NCBI GenBank assembly: GCA_010094045.1
Contig: ML986644.1
Coordinates: 133,687 to 197,686, forward strand
Reading direction: 5' to 3'
DNA from: Lojkania enalia
Taxonomy: Eukaryota > Ascomycota > Dothideomycetes > Pleosporales
DNA length: 64,000 nt
The position numbers were made by a program, and so were the translations under genes. Below are positions 1 through 12,500 of the stretch, piece after piece (position 1 is the stretch's first letter; every line of letters starts with the position of its first letter). The notes under the pieces are model-generated. The model was given only the letters and a program-made list of their open reading frames with translations. It was not told the DNA's origin and made no database searches.

Positions 1-1918
1 AACCCCATACTTCCCATCCTTCCGCATCCCCTTTCTGCACATGCATAGAATCTGCACCTCACCCCCCCCCTCGCCACGACTTGTCATTGCCGTTCCACAT
101 AATCATCTAAGGGCTCTCAACATCTGCAACGGAGGGATCACTCAATATCGAACAGGTGGGGCCAAAAAACCCACAGCTGCAAGGATGCATCTCGCATATT
201 TACCGCAAACGGGTAGCGGGGGCGCAGGGATACGGTCTCGCTCGCGAATCGAAATCTACACAGCATCGTTCGGCTACCTCTGACGAAACGAACGAACGAA
301 CGAGAAACAAACGCGCAGCACAGCACATACATATGCAATGCAAGTATGCATACTATTGTACATTCTATGGACGGACGCGAAGGATCATGGGCGTCGATGG
401 GGCAAGGCGATCAACGAAGCCAATGATACATACGTATTCTCGCTTCGAGGCTTCGGCCGGAAGAGATGCGAAGATGCAGGAACGGGTTTGAAGACGTGGT
501 GGCTTGGACCCAGGGACTTGTAGGGCTGGATGGGTCGAGTGGCCTTTTTTGCCCTCTCTGCATTTTGTCCGTTGCGGGAATTTGACGATATCTGTCCCTG
601 GTGGATGTGGAGTTTGTGCGTTACCGGGTCGGATTGGAGGGGAGATTCGCTATTAGGCAGCTGATTGTGGTTGTAAGGGAATGATTAGGGATAGAGGGGG
701 GGGCGCGTCACGCTGTTTCTCGCTGTCTACCTAGGTACATACGCGTACATTTACACGTGCAGCTTAGTGCTGAAGAGTGAGACGGAAGACGGGGATAAGC
801 TAAGCTACCGATGATCTACGATGTTCATCCCATCCTTCCTCCCTAACGGAGTAAACTGACTCAGGCTCCCCATCTATCTAAGCACCTGGCGGTTCGTTCG
901 ATCTGACATCGGCCCCCTCGCAACTCTAGCCTTTTGCTCATTTTACCGTCATGGACCTAATGTCCGTACATTTACTCATTTCGCCAATTTGCCCGTATGT
1001 ATGAACGGATTCTACGTGTCTAGGCCCCGCTTTATGCTGTATATGAGGTGTGAGGCTTAGTCGATCAGATCTGCCTGACGGTCGAACTAGCAGCCATGAG
1101 TCTTATGCTGCCTCATTTCATTCGATAAGCTTTCTGCAAGATGAAGAAGGCGAGACTGATGGGGCGGGACAAATAGGCGAGCAATCATTTAATTCACCCT
1201 CTGGGTATCCGATGATTGGGAATCTTTGTTTGGGGGGGTTCGAATGGAATGTGGCTGAGGCGGTCGGCGTTTGGTGGGGCATGTTTTCCGAGGCGAGGTT
1301 GAGCCGCATGATAATGTAATTTGAATGAGGAAGATGAAATCGGAAATGACCACCATTGCTTAGGTAATGTTTGGGTCGTTGGATCCACGTGTCAGTAGGT
1401 TTCGTGAGACGGCGTTAACAATGTTGAAGAGATGAAGTGGGCCTTCTGAGTAAGCGTTTAAGGCGCGAAGATAGGGTATTCAGAGCTTCGACGTAGAGGT
1501 CGGACACTGGGGCTAGACTAGGGTTGCGAGCAAGCATTTTGACGAAGGGACCTGGAGCCGAAAGGAAGTCTGGCCCCGGCCGTTTGCGCAGGTGCTACAC
1601 TATCTACATGCACTTCAATTGATAGATACACTAAGCACTCTGAAGTCGGATCTGGTATCTAGAGAAGTGCTGCGCATCCGACAATAGTTCCAAGCAGGTA
1701 GATTTGATTTAACTGTGGGATACAAGTGCGACCCGAAACTGAGGCATCGGTCTGAAGGATTAGGAAGAAATATGCCTCGGCCGGACAGGAGCGTGCATGT
1801 TTCCGCCCCTACGCGCTTTCACACGTTCTGTGCGATCTAAAGACGTTTCGTTCCGAGTGTTCTAGGAAGAGCCGTTGTTAGAGGCAGATGGGTCGGTTTC
1901 ATGCTATATTTCGCCGTC
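1..1918. other. Intergenic, no gene recognised
   Basis: No convincing gene is seen here. Open frames are short (at most about 110 codons), overlap one another on both strands and have no recognisable domain. The stretch may hold the 3' flank of the minus-strand metallopeptidase gene and flanking DNA of a gene outside the window. Confidence 0.6.
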
Positions 1919-2800
1919 CTACTTCGCATTCGCACTACTTTCTCCACTAGCTTCTTCGCATGGACTCTCCATCTCAATCTCCCCTTCTTTCAAACTCGCT
2001 CGATACTCCTCCCACAACTTGTAAACAGAGCGTCCGCAGCACTTAGCCCAGAATTCCTTCTCCTGGTACTTGCAATCCCTCAACCCTTCATTGATCCGCC
2101 TCACTACATCACTTCCATGCTCTTTTTCAAGGAACTCCAAGAAGTAACCTGTCCTTTCATATCCAGCATCCCAGTCACAATCCGCCCTACGTTTCCAGTG
2201 CGGCGGGCCCAGTCCAGCCTTTAATCGCACCCAATCTGCAATCCCCTCAATCAAGCCCCCAGGCGCCGTGCCCTGCGCATTCCACTGCCAGCAATGCACC
2301 ATCTCGTGCACAAGGACTCCCTTCATTTCCTCTTTCTGTCTTGCCTCTGGGACGGCGTTGATGTAATCGGTTGAGAAGTGGATTTCTTTATGGTCTGAGT
2401 CTATGTCCTTGCCTGTCGTGTAGGCAACGCCAGGCATGGAGCGGAGGATAAGGGTTACCGAGCGAGTTGGAGTCATGCAGTGTGGGGAGAGATTAGTGTA
2501 GAGGGAGCGGAGGACGGTATCAATGGCGTAGGAAAGCGTGTCGCTGGCATGCAGGAGACGGAGGAAGGCGTGTGTGCCTGAGGAAGAGAGATCGCGGATT
2601 TCGAGGCGGAGGAGGGGCTTGTAAGGTGGTTGGGGATACGAATGGGGGTTTGAGATTGCTGTTCTTGAAGACCCCGAGGAAGATGGGTCTGAAGATGATA
2701 CGGGGTTTGAAGGTGGGAGAGCGGAGGGTTGGGGTGGAGAGGAAGGGAGAGAGGTAGGAGACATGGTTTGGAAGTAAATTGGAGTTGTGGACGATGTCAT
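1919..2800 (-). CDS. BSP-family (plant basic secretory protein-like) zinc metallopeptidase
   Basis: Single-exon gene of 293 codons. Residues 1-60 are Ser/Pro-rich and probably disordered; the rest matches the basic secretory protein (BSP) peptidase family. The diagnostic segment has the zinc-binding motif HEMVH (HExxH), then WQWNAQG and GGLIEGIADWVRLKAGL, the family's hallmark. A later block with WDAGYERTGYFLEF is also typical. Known for the family: plant members are secreted proteins with a putative zinc-protease fold. Seen here: no signal peptide at the N-terminus, so a secretory role is doubtful for this fungal copy. A second in-frame Met lies at codon 13. It is transcribed in the same direction as the next gene, the HAD phosphatase. 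Family assignment is strong; substrate and location are unknown. Confidence 0.85.
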   Translation of the reverse strand: MTSSTTPIYFQTMSPTSLPSSPPQPSALPPSNPVSSSDPSSSGSSRTAISNPHSYPQPPYKPLLRLEIRDLSSSGTHAFLRLLHASDTLSYAIDTVLRSLYTNLSPHCMTPTRSVTLILRSMPGVAYTTGKDIDSDHKEIHFSTDYINAVPEARQKEEMKGVLVHEMVHCWQWNAQGTAPGGLIEGIADWVRLKAGLGPPHWKRRADCDWDAGYERTGYFLEFLEKEHGSDVVRRINEGLRDCKYQEKEFWAKCCGRSVYKLWEEYRASLKEGEIEMESPCEEASGESSANAK

Positions 2801-3242
2801 TTTGGGTAATGCAGATCGAAAATAAGGACTAAGAAAGGTAAGAGTCCAGATACTTGAGGTATTGTTAAAAGTTACGCAGCGGATCCAATAATTTGGCCCG
2901 GATAATTATCGATAAGACGAGGAGCAAGCTACGTTTAGTGCGCCAAGGAATTTAGGGCTGAAAGTAATTGATGATCATTTAGAACCCAAAGTATAGAAGA
3001 ACTTAAACCTTTGAATGTTTTGAATTCAGATATATTTGTAAGTATGCGATGGTATTATTTCGGTAATAGAAAGCCAGAATGCTATCTCCACGATGTGTTC
3101 GTTCAATTCTACGCACGCATATCCTAGGTATACCACATGTTCCTTTCTAGATAGTCTCCTGTCGTCTATTGGTCTCATTTCTAAGTGTCTTTCACTACTT
3201 TTGATAGATGCAAAGAATAAAAAAGAGACGATATCCTCTCCA

Positions 3243-4257
3243 CTAATCTTGAACTCCGTTCGTGGCCGTCTGAAAGAATTGAGGAAAGATGCTGCGGAGT
3301 TCCTTAAGGCTCCTAATTACGTATTTACAGGATGGGTGGCTCGGCTCGGGATCTGAAGGATCTAGCAAGTGTGCCGTGTTCCATCCTCTTTCATATGCAG
3401 CTTTAGTATTAATATAAGAGTCATCTACACAAAAAGTTAACAACCATGAATCGTAGCAAAATCCAAAGGTGACAAATTCACCAATAAACTCACCGACAAA
3501 GTAACAATTGCGATTCAAGGCGACCCCGGCCTCACACATAGCCTTGTCATACATGTCGGCGTGTGGCTTGCAATAGAACTTTTCAGAGCCATAGTCGCAA
3601 TACGTGATACCTTCGAAAAGGTCATCGATTCCGAGCAACGTCACGACTCGCTTTCCATGATTGATGTATGCATTCGTAAATAACCATAACCGCACTTTGC
3701 TCCTATCAATGTCTTCGAGAAGTTCGCGGAGTGCAGGATTGGGCTTGATAACATCTTCCAGTGGTAATGCATCATCGACCTTCGTGTTATAGTCAAGCGC
3801 ATCGACCTTGTGGTGACGGACGAGGCCTTCAATAGCGAGGCCATATTCTTTCTGCAATTATATTAGCATTTATGAGTTTTGGTGGCGGGTTTCGAGTACT
3901 TACATAGTACTTAAAATGGAGTGCGTTTGCGTCTTTTTGAGAAAGAGAAAGATGGGTTTCGAAGTATTTGTCTGATCCAATGAGACGTGAGAACGTACAA
4001 ATATTAGAAAGATCAAGATTTACCAGAGGAAGTAAAGACGACCTACCGATCAGATCGGACATCATATGTTGAATGTTTGTGCCTTGATAGTGATGAGTCA
4101 GTCACAACGAAATAACGGGTTTAATTGGATTAGTCTAACTTTTGGGGTAAAGCTAGTTGATATTTAGTCACTTCTAGATCGCCAATCCTTATATGCCACT
4201 TACACAATTGTCTATATCAAAGAAAAAGACAGGCTTCTCATTGTTCTGGGTCATCAT
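3243..4257 (-). CDS. HAD-superfamily pyrimidine 5'-nucleotidase-like protein (Sdt1/Phm8 type)
   Basis: Five-exon model, minus strand: 4257-4206, 4082-4047, 3971-3904, 3851-3494 and 3424-3243, about 231 residues. HAD motifs are present in order: FFFDIDN (motif I, nucleophile Asp), LWLFTNAYINHG (motif II), the Lys of FYCKPHADMYDKA (motif III) and NCYFVDDSYIN (motif IV, created by removing the last intron). Known for the family: yeast Sdt1 and Phm8 dephosphorylate nucleoside monophosphates in the cytosol. The last intron, 3425-3493, is 69 nt, in frame and stop-free. The junction of exons 1 and 2 is the weak point: reading phase needs a GTGTAA donor beside a better GTAAGT, and the usual Leu-Tyr-Pro segment after motif I is missing. 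A micro-exon or a local defect is possible. Confidence 0.78.
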
Positions 4258-4691
4258 AGTAACTACTAAGAGATGCTGAGATCAATGAGTAGGAAAGAGG
4301 ACACCAAGAAGACGCACCCGCGCGAATAATGAATGATATAAGTCTGGTAGAGTAGAGTGAAGAGCTTATATAATTCCCACTTAGAGGTATCTTAAGTGCT
4401 TGTTGAAAGCGGTTGATCATCTCGCGGGGAGAGCCAGTGATTTAGCGCTCCATTTTAGGATTAGGGCCTTGGCGCTAGTGTAACTCAAATTTGGAGGCTT
4501 GCAACTGCTTCTGCCGCGCCGTTGTCTCTTCTCCTCAATCCCTTCTTTTCATCATCCGGAAGACACCCACCGCAGCATGAGCTGCCCCTGTATCTGTTTA
4601 TCTTCTGTATTCTGATTCTGACTGACAAAGTTTTTCCATTTTGCCCATAGCATTGCGAGCGGCCTCGAGCCAGGCCATCCGCTAGCACGTC

Positions 4692-7175
4692 ATGTCCGCA
4701 CCCACTGTCGCGGCACCTCAACCGCATGCAAACAGCAATGGCGTTGTGCCTGTCGATGCACGCGAGGCTGAATTTCTCGCGAGGCTTATGCAGATTCGAG
4801 ATGAAGTGTTTGCTAGCAAACATCCGCGGATCCAGCTCCCGCCCAAGGTGTTGGAGCAGGTCACACCGCGCCCCCCTCAGTACACTCCGCCTTTCCTTAG
4901 CAGACCGTCTTCCAACGGGATTGCCAACGGTAGTCGTGCTTCGCAATCATATCCATCGCGTCTAGAAAGCTCCCAACGCCAACCAGGCCCCGCTGAGTAC
5001 AGTACCCCACCCCAGACTGCCCAGCGGCCCTTTACGGGAAAGTCTACATCATCGGGAATCGATCCTGTGTTGCTGACCAAGTCTGACCATCTTATCAGAG
5101 CAGAAATCCAACTCAAGCGGCAGCAAATTGAGCGGACGTTAAAGGATCAGTTCGATAAAAAGGGACGCGAGAAGGAGATGTGCATAGATTATCGCTTTGA
5201 TGTCGAGGATATTCTGGCAAAAGCTCATGAGCTGGTGAAACCGCTATCTGGCTTGTCAATCGCCGTTGATCATAGCGAGGGTAGCGAGTCTTTCGACGAA
5301 AACTCGTACTATTCTAGCAAGGCCAATAGCTGGTCGTCGGAAGACGTAGAATCAAACCAGAACATCAACAGTGCTGTCGCAGCTGAACGCCTCAACCTAC
5401 AGGCAAACCGCTCCACTAATGAAGGGCAGCTTGCTGGCCCAGCCAAGTCCGCCAATGCTCCCGTCAAAGAGGGTCCTACTGCAGTGATCGATCTTGATGA
5501 TGAGTATGAACCTGCAGAAGATATTGAAATCTACGAGCCTGAGCTCGCTGGGGAACGTGAGGAGCCAGAGGAGTCGGACTACTCGCCCCCCCCAGCTGAT
5601 GTTGGCCCAAGTGACCCTAGTAGGGCCCGTAGCCTTGAGCGTGGAGCGGATTCTCATGGTGGCATAAATGGGTATGGCTCCTATCTATCTCCTTCATTTT
5701 CGCTTTCAAATATTTTTCATGCATATACTCTTGTCAAGTAACTAACACCATCACTTGTCGTCTCCTAACCTTTACACTAACTTAATATTCATCACGATTC
5801 GTGCAACGCAGATTCAGATTTTTCTGTCATAAGATCCTTCTCCAAGTTATTATCAAACCTTGAGTGGGAACGCTGATTCTCTTCTAGATCATCAAGGCGT
5901 CAGAGCCCTGTAGGACACCCACCGCCCATCCAGAATTCACGAAAGCGTAGGAGGCAGGAGAGGCAGGAGGAGAGGCGCCGTCAACAAGCGAATAAGCGTG
6001 CCCTCCGCTCTCCAGAGCCATATATCAAGGAAGAACCTCAGTCACCTCCTCCTTTTGCAAGTTATCCGGATGCACAGCCTAGTAAGCGGAGAGCCCTGCA
6101 ACCCCTTTCCAATGATATTGAGGTACTTTCTGCACGGGAGGGCAGACAGCAACCGGTTTACTATAGAGAGCAGGATCACTCTCCACGCCACCATCGTCAA
6201 GTAGAGGAACCTCTATCGCCAGCCTTCATTCGTGTACCCCAACGGCGCGTTGAGCGTGACCAAGATTTGCGACGCGTTGCGAGTCTTCAGTATGCACGAC
6301 GACCGCATTCCCCGGGCGCTGAGCCATACCAGCCCGCCGAGGTCCGCCATATTCGCGCGGCGTCTCATACTTTTTTCGACCGTCCGGTAGAGCATGTCTA
6401 CCGAGAAGCATCCGCTCGCCCTTCGGCTACGCCTAGATACGTTCTCGAGCGCTCAAGATCTCCTATTCATGAGTATGCCCCTCGTGCACAATCCCCAATG
6501 GTAATGGTCCCCCCTCAGCGCCGAATTGTTCTGGACCAGTTTGGCAATAGGTATTATGCGGCTCCTGCAGATGTGCGAGAGTCCGTTGCCCCGCCCAACA
6601 GACGTATCGAGACCGAGCCTTACTTCGAGCGGGCGGTTACCCGCGAGCCAACTATGCGAGCCCCGGCTCGTACGGAGCTGCTCGAAGGCCACGATGTCCA
6701 GAGGATGCCCCCACCGCCACCCCGGAGATACATTGAGGCTTCGGATGTTGATGCAATAGAGGGCCGGCCTTACCGTCAGCGCGAGGCTTCCCATCGCCCT
6801 GTTGAGGTAGAATATGTACCACGTGAGGTAGTAGAACGACGACCCATGATGTACGAGGATATGACAGCGCCTCGCGAGTACGTTCCTTCAAGGGCATACA
6901 GCATGCGTCCAGAGATTGTACGACGAGATGCCCAGGGCGACTACGCATCAACACGCCACGAGAGCGTGCAACCTGGATATGTTCGTGTAGCCGCACCACG
7001 TTATAGGGAGGTCAGCGTGGCACATCAGGAGCCGTATGACGAACATCGATACACATATGCGGCGCCTCCGCAAGGCCGACGCTTCGGAGAAGGAGTTGCA
7101 GAAAGGCCAATCGAGTTAGCCCAAGACCCGTACATCAAAGAAGGACAAGCACGAAGAGTGAGTTATCACTTCTGA
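4692..7175 (+). CDS. Conserved-type hypothetical protein, long, disordered, with SIM-like motif
   Basis: Two exons, 4692-5671 and 5888-7175, joined by a 216-nt intron (donor GTATGG, acceptor CTAG; phase 2), giving 755 residues. Residues about 135-190 look like the only ordered part: a charged helix with LIRAEIQLKRQQIERTLKDQ. Then comes an acidic stretch with VIDLDDEYEPAEDIEIYE, which resembles a SUMO-interaction motif. Exon 2 is rich in Arg, Pro, Ser, Tyr and Glu, with RKRRRQERQEERRRQQ as a possible nuclear localisation signal, many SPxR-type sites, and IVLDQFGNRYYAAP as a conserved-looking peptide near the middle. I do not recognise a named family. Composition suggests a nuclear scaffold or a chromatin- or RNA-associated protein, which is inference. 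The gene is divergent from the HAD gene, 434 bp apart, so they may share a promoter region. Confidence 0.8.
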
Positions 7176-9551
7176 GATTCAGGATTGCTAGAGTTGGATA
7201 ATACTCTGATGCATCACAACCGAGTATAAGGTACCCCAATCTTGATATTTCTGTAATCAGTCTTGTAGATATCCCGAACAAATTGGGGAGCCCAGGTGCT
7301 TTTTGTAATGTAATTGGATAGGCATAGGCGTAATATTTGGGTCATGAGTTGTGTGCGGCCAATTAAGTGGCTCGGTCCAATAATTATGGCATAATAAAGA
7401 AATTCGCTGCGTTAGGCTGGTTCATTGGTCCGTTTCTCGGAGTATTTATTCCCAACAATTTCTACAAATTCTCAGCTAAAAGTAGTGAACCGCTTGCGGA
7501 GTATTCGCTCTCACAAGCGCAGCAGCCCCTCTTTTATCAGCCACGTCGAATATTTGGAGATGAAAAATAATGGCCGCATTTTCCCTACCGAAGGAGTTTT
7601 TCAAGTTGCATACGACGCCATCAGCTGATAGTGTTCCCAGGTGCTCGGACCTAAAATATCGCAAGGAGGGTTTCAAACGCTGGACACTTGAACCGGCATG
7701 CGAGCGATCTTTCTATAGCTTCTAAAAGATGCGACTAAAGGACTGGTTTCAACAAACTCTGCACTGCTCACCCCAACTATTTGCTCGCTGGAGGCCATCT
7801 TTTTATTTATAGAGTCGGGTAAGTGGGAAGTATTTGACATTCAGGAACCGTCTGGTGCTGGATTCGGATGTTTTCATGAGGCAACGTATCCCAGTACATA
7901 CACTATGGAGATAAAAAATAGACAAATTGGACAGATGCTACAAACTTACCATATTCTGGCACGGTGGCATTATTGATCCCATTCTAGGACATTGGGGTTG
8001 CCACTTCCCACACCCTGCGTTCGCTTCTCGCACCACAAAGAGATGCTGAGGAAGGAAGGGGCACGGCGATTAAGGTTATTCGACTGCTGACGTCTACATT
8101 GTACGCAATTCCTCTTTGCGTGTCCGCAGCCGAGGGCTGTGTAGACAGACGGACGGCAATAAGTGTAGACAGGGAAACCGCATATCCACCACATCTAGAT
8201 TCCGGGACTTGGCCTCGAACATTATGTGCTGCCTACCGTGCACTGAGAGGAGAAGAGTAGCCGGCAACGTGGTCAAAGACGTAAATTGGCCGTGTGGTGC
8301 GGCTGGTGAGACAGGTGGCCGGCTGGTGAGGCACAAGGAGAGCAAAAAGGAAAGTCGTGGAGGACGATGGCATGCACAAGCGGGCAGCAGGGCACGACCT
8401 AGGCTCACCCCACTACACTGCACAGATACACAGATACATACGACTGTTCGGGGACAGACGAGCGGGTTTTGTTTACGGAGAAGGCCGCTTCAGACAGACA
8501 CGGTTGCAGGCTCGAAACCTTTTTACAGAGTGTGTGCGAGATGAAACGACAGCGGCACTGAGTGGGCGATCGGACGGACGAGCAGATCTGACTCGGCCGG
8601 GGGCAGCGAGGGTAGTCTTAAATCAGTGAACGAGTGCTATTATTGCCGTACAGTAATATCCATTATGGGCAGCTTCGTCGTCGCCGTGCGTCAGTCAGTC
8701 AGCGGACTCTGCCCTGGTATCTACAAGTATGTCTGATAATATCGCGCTGGCTCTGGGTGCTCTAGGCCCTGCCCGGTTCGGTGCGGTGTCGAAGCCTATC
8801 AGAGGGCCGCGATCGGGGGCTCTCGCCTCTGGCATCCTCCCCCCCTCCCCCCCCCCCCCCCCCCCCAACAATAAGGGCTCCCGCTCGGGCGGCTGCACGC
8901 TGTCTGCACCTGCGCTACGATAGGGAATCCCCCCCTCCAAGGTCCGAAACAGAAACAGAGCGGGCCTCGTCTCGCCGCTCGATCGAGTCGCTGCGCGCGG
9001 AGGGACAGACTGCAGCCTCGCGCGATGCGGGTGAGACAGTGCGCTGGATGGAGCGTAGTCACGTAGTCATGTAGTCACCGTGGTGTAGGAGCTGCGACCT
9101 TGGGTGGGCTGAGGCCCTCGGGATGTCCCAGGCCAGGCCTAGCACGGTGCCCGCAACAGCGCCTGCGCGCTCCTGGACAAGCGGCCAGGAGGGCAGCAGG
9201 GCAGCCAGCAGAAGCCGAAAGCAAGCAAGCCTGGAGGCCGGCAAAGCAAGCAAGCCAGCAGCCAGCGTGCCAGCCCAGCAGCCAGCACCAGCACCAGCGT
9301 CGGCGGCGGGCGGGCTGCGCTGGGTCGCGGTTGATCCGAGCGCCGCTGCGTCCTGGCCCACTAGGTGGCATCTGACTGGCCAGGCAAGAGAACCACTAAT
9401 CGCCCTCGCTCACTCAGCCTTGCTCCCCTCTCGCTGGCCCAACCACAACCTGCCCTACCTAACCCTCCGAACCCTCCTCTCCTTCACTCTCTCACCCATC
9501 AACATCGCGCCCTCCACAACCTCAGGGCGCCCTTTTCCCCCTCCTCCCACC
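7176..9551. other. Intergenic / likely promoter and 5' leader of KH-protein gene
   Basis: No gene is supported. From about 8.0 kb the base composition becomes GC- and CA/GC-rich with low-complexity stretches (CAGCAAGCAAGCC-type repeats near 9180-9290) and a 20-nt C run at 8847-8866. The frame of the KH gene is open upstream to 9123, but the peptide is low-complexity, and the ATG at 9552 (CCACCATGC) has the better context. The stretch most likely holds the promoter and long 5' leader. Confidence 0.5.
8847..8866. repeat. Poly-C homopolymer
   Basis: A run of 20 C residues, preceded by another short C run at 8838-8845. It lies in the presumed leader/promoter of the KH-protein gene. Length is likely to be polymorphic or miscalled. 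Confidence 0.95.
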
Positions 9552-12500
9552 ATGCACAAGATATCAAACTTCACCGGCCAGGCACGCCACGGCTGGGAGA
9601 AGATGACGCCCTCGACCGGTTTCCCATTCTCGAGGTCAAACCACGACCTGCCTGTCACAGCTCCCATAAAGCGCCCGTCGACAGCATCCGCCGCCCCGCC
9701 CGTCATCCCGCCTGGCACCCAGGTCAATCTGTCCTTCAATGTACCCTTCTCGTCGAATCTCGCCGGCCCCGATGTTGACGACATCATATTTGCTAGCCCT
9801 GGAGCAACAGCACGGTGGACCCATCCGGAAGGCACGGCTGAGAGCCTCCCCCCTCACAAGCTACCCGTACATGCCCAGAATGTCGAGAATCTGCGCACCG
9901 CATGTCGGGAGGTCACCGAGCAGACGGACGGACGTGTCTCGGCAACCGTTGTGTCTGCCGAATCAAAGCCGCTACCCGGCCTGCAGCGGGGCCCACTGAG
10001 AGCTCTAGTCACCAATGTCTGTCTATCGGGAGAGCTGGAAGCCGTCAATCAGATGAGGTGCAAGATTCTCAACAACACCCCCATTTCGCTGGTACAGCCC
10101 TTGTCTGACAAATACACCCCCAGAGCTGCAACTAACTGGGAAACAGAGATCATCGTTTGTTGATATCGACTCCAACCTCATCATGGATGCTGCCTCGCAT
10201 CAACTCAAGGCTCCGGTCCTCAAACAGTTAGATTTAATCGCTCAGTCTACGAAAGCTGACATCTTCGTGCTGAGCCCAAAACAGCCGGACATTGAGTCTG
10301 CGAGCTTCAACGGCAACCTAGAGACGGGCGTAGACTCGCGGTTACGCTGTGCCATCTATGGAGACATGGAGACGATGGAGCACGCGAAGACGCGCGTGCT
10401 GATCATGATAGACCAGATTGTGAGTTCTAGCAGGCCCCGCGGCTAGTTAGCGCACAGAGCTAATTTCGTCACAGCTGAAGCGGTGCGTTGACACCATGAA
10501 GCTCGAGCTTACCATGCATACGTTAATATGCGGACGGGGTCGCAAGAACATCAAGCTTATTGAGTCGGCTACCGGCACAGCCATATACTTCCCGCCGCCT
10601 TTTCCTCGGATATACGGCTACGCCCCTCACGGCGCCTTGCGGAGACCAGAAGACTTGATATATATCACTGGGCCCAACCAGGAGGGCATCCTGCGGGCCA
10701 AGCAGCGGCTGCATGACCTTGTGATGGCTACAAAAGTCTTTGTCAAGCCGGTCATGGTAACGGACACAAAGTTGGATTCCATCTTGTTGGAGCGGCTCGA
10801 TAAAGTCCGCAAAATCATCGAAAACAACGGCTCCTATATTCTCTTGCCTCCACTTGGTCTGCAGCGCGGTGTTGTTCGGGTCCAAGGCACGGACGTGTTG
10901 CACGTCGAACGGACTGTGCGTGAATTGATGGCTTTAGTAAGTTGATCCGACCACTTTGTTGGGGGTATGTGCTCACTGGCAGCAGGCTGGTCAATTCTAC
11001 AGCGCCTCATGGTTCATTACCCATCCCGATCCTACACAGCGCCCGCCTACCGCTGCCGACGTCCGAGCGATGCTCTCGGATATCTGCATCAACTCTGGTG
11101 CGGAGATCAGCTTTGAAAAGCTGAACTTCCACATTTACGGCTCCGATGATGCTGTCAAGGCTGCTATGATGGTCATTAACAATATTCCATTCGTGAAGAA
11201 GTCTCAGTATAATATGAGCGTCAAGATCGAGCTCGCCAACGAACACAAAGAGTTCGTCAGTGGTAAGAAGAACGGCAAAATTAACAAGATCATGAGCCAC
11301 AGCAGCGTTCAGATCGTCTTTGATGGCTTCAATGAGTACAACTTCTATATCGTTGTCCGTGGCGCCCAATACGAAGCCACCAAGAGCGGACTGGACCTCG
11401 TCGAACAAGAGATGCCTGCCGCAATCTCGTTCCACGTCCCTGACCAATACCATAAGCGAATCATTGGCATCGGTGGTCAGCATATCCAACGTATTATGAA
11501 AAAATACTCCGTGTTTGTCAAGTTTTCCAATGCAATGGACCGTGGGGGCTTCGGGAAGGAGGAGGATGACATCAAGGTCGATAACGTTATCTGCCGCACT
11601 CCCGCTCGCAATGCACAAAACCTAGATTTGGTCAAGCAAGAAATTATGGACATGGTTGAGAAGGCTGATGCGGAATTTGTTTCCGAAACAATTAACATCA
11701 ACCGCCTCTACCACCGAGAGCTCATCGCCCGCTTAGACAAAATTGACGAGCTTGAGAAAAAGTTCAACTGCAAGATCACTTTTCCGAGCACGGAAGAAGC
11801 GAGTGATACAGTCACTGTCTCTGGCCCTGAGTATCAGGTACCACTGGCAGTCGATGAGTTCTTGGTTCGCCTACCCATCTTGTGTTTCTGAAAGCTTATG
11901 CTAACTATTCGCAGGGTATGGTCCCAGAGTCCCATGACCTGTCCTTCCCTGTCACTGCTGAGCTTGGTGAACACATGCGATCTCCTGAGTTTAAGGCCGA
12001 CATCCTCGACAAGCTCAAAGATCAGCATGTCGTGGAGGGCAATCTGAAAGAGCCACAGAAAGAGACGGTCGATGGCAAGGAACACACGATTGAGACCATT
12101 CATCTCAGCTTCACGAGGAACAACGCTGGCGGTCTCAAAGATGCCCTTGACTTCTTGATCAACCACTTGGTTATGCATGGTCTAGACACGAGCACCATCA
12201 TTCGTGGTGCGCTCCCTCGTCCAAAGTCAGACTCTTTCGAAGAGTCTTTGCCATTCTTCGAGTCCAAGTTACTTCAACGGGCTGAGCCGCCAGTAGATAG
12301 CACTGATTCCCCAACCCGCTCTCACTTCGGTGACGATGAGCGTCCTGGTATGCTGGACCGACTCCGCAAGCCGGGTAGCATGTCTTCTTTCACTTCCATC
12401 TTCAATGGACGCAAGAACGGCTCCAACTCCCCTGGATCTCTCTTCAAGCATGCTTCTAGCAATGCTTCTAAAGCGTCACTTGCTAGCCTCGAGTCCCAAG

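Noticed and set aside
10147..10163. Apparent end of the KH gene's first frame at 10163
   Set aside because: A 55-nt intron at 10092-10146 with a CTAAC branch site and CAG acceptor restores the frame, so the stop is not in the mRNA reading frame.
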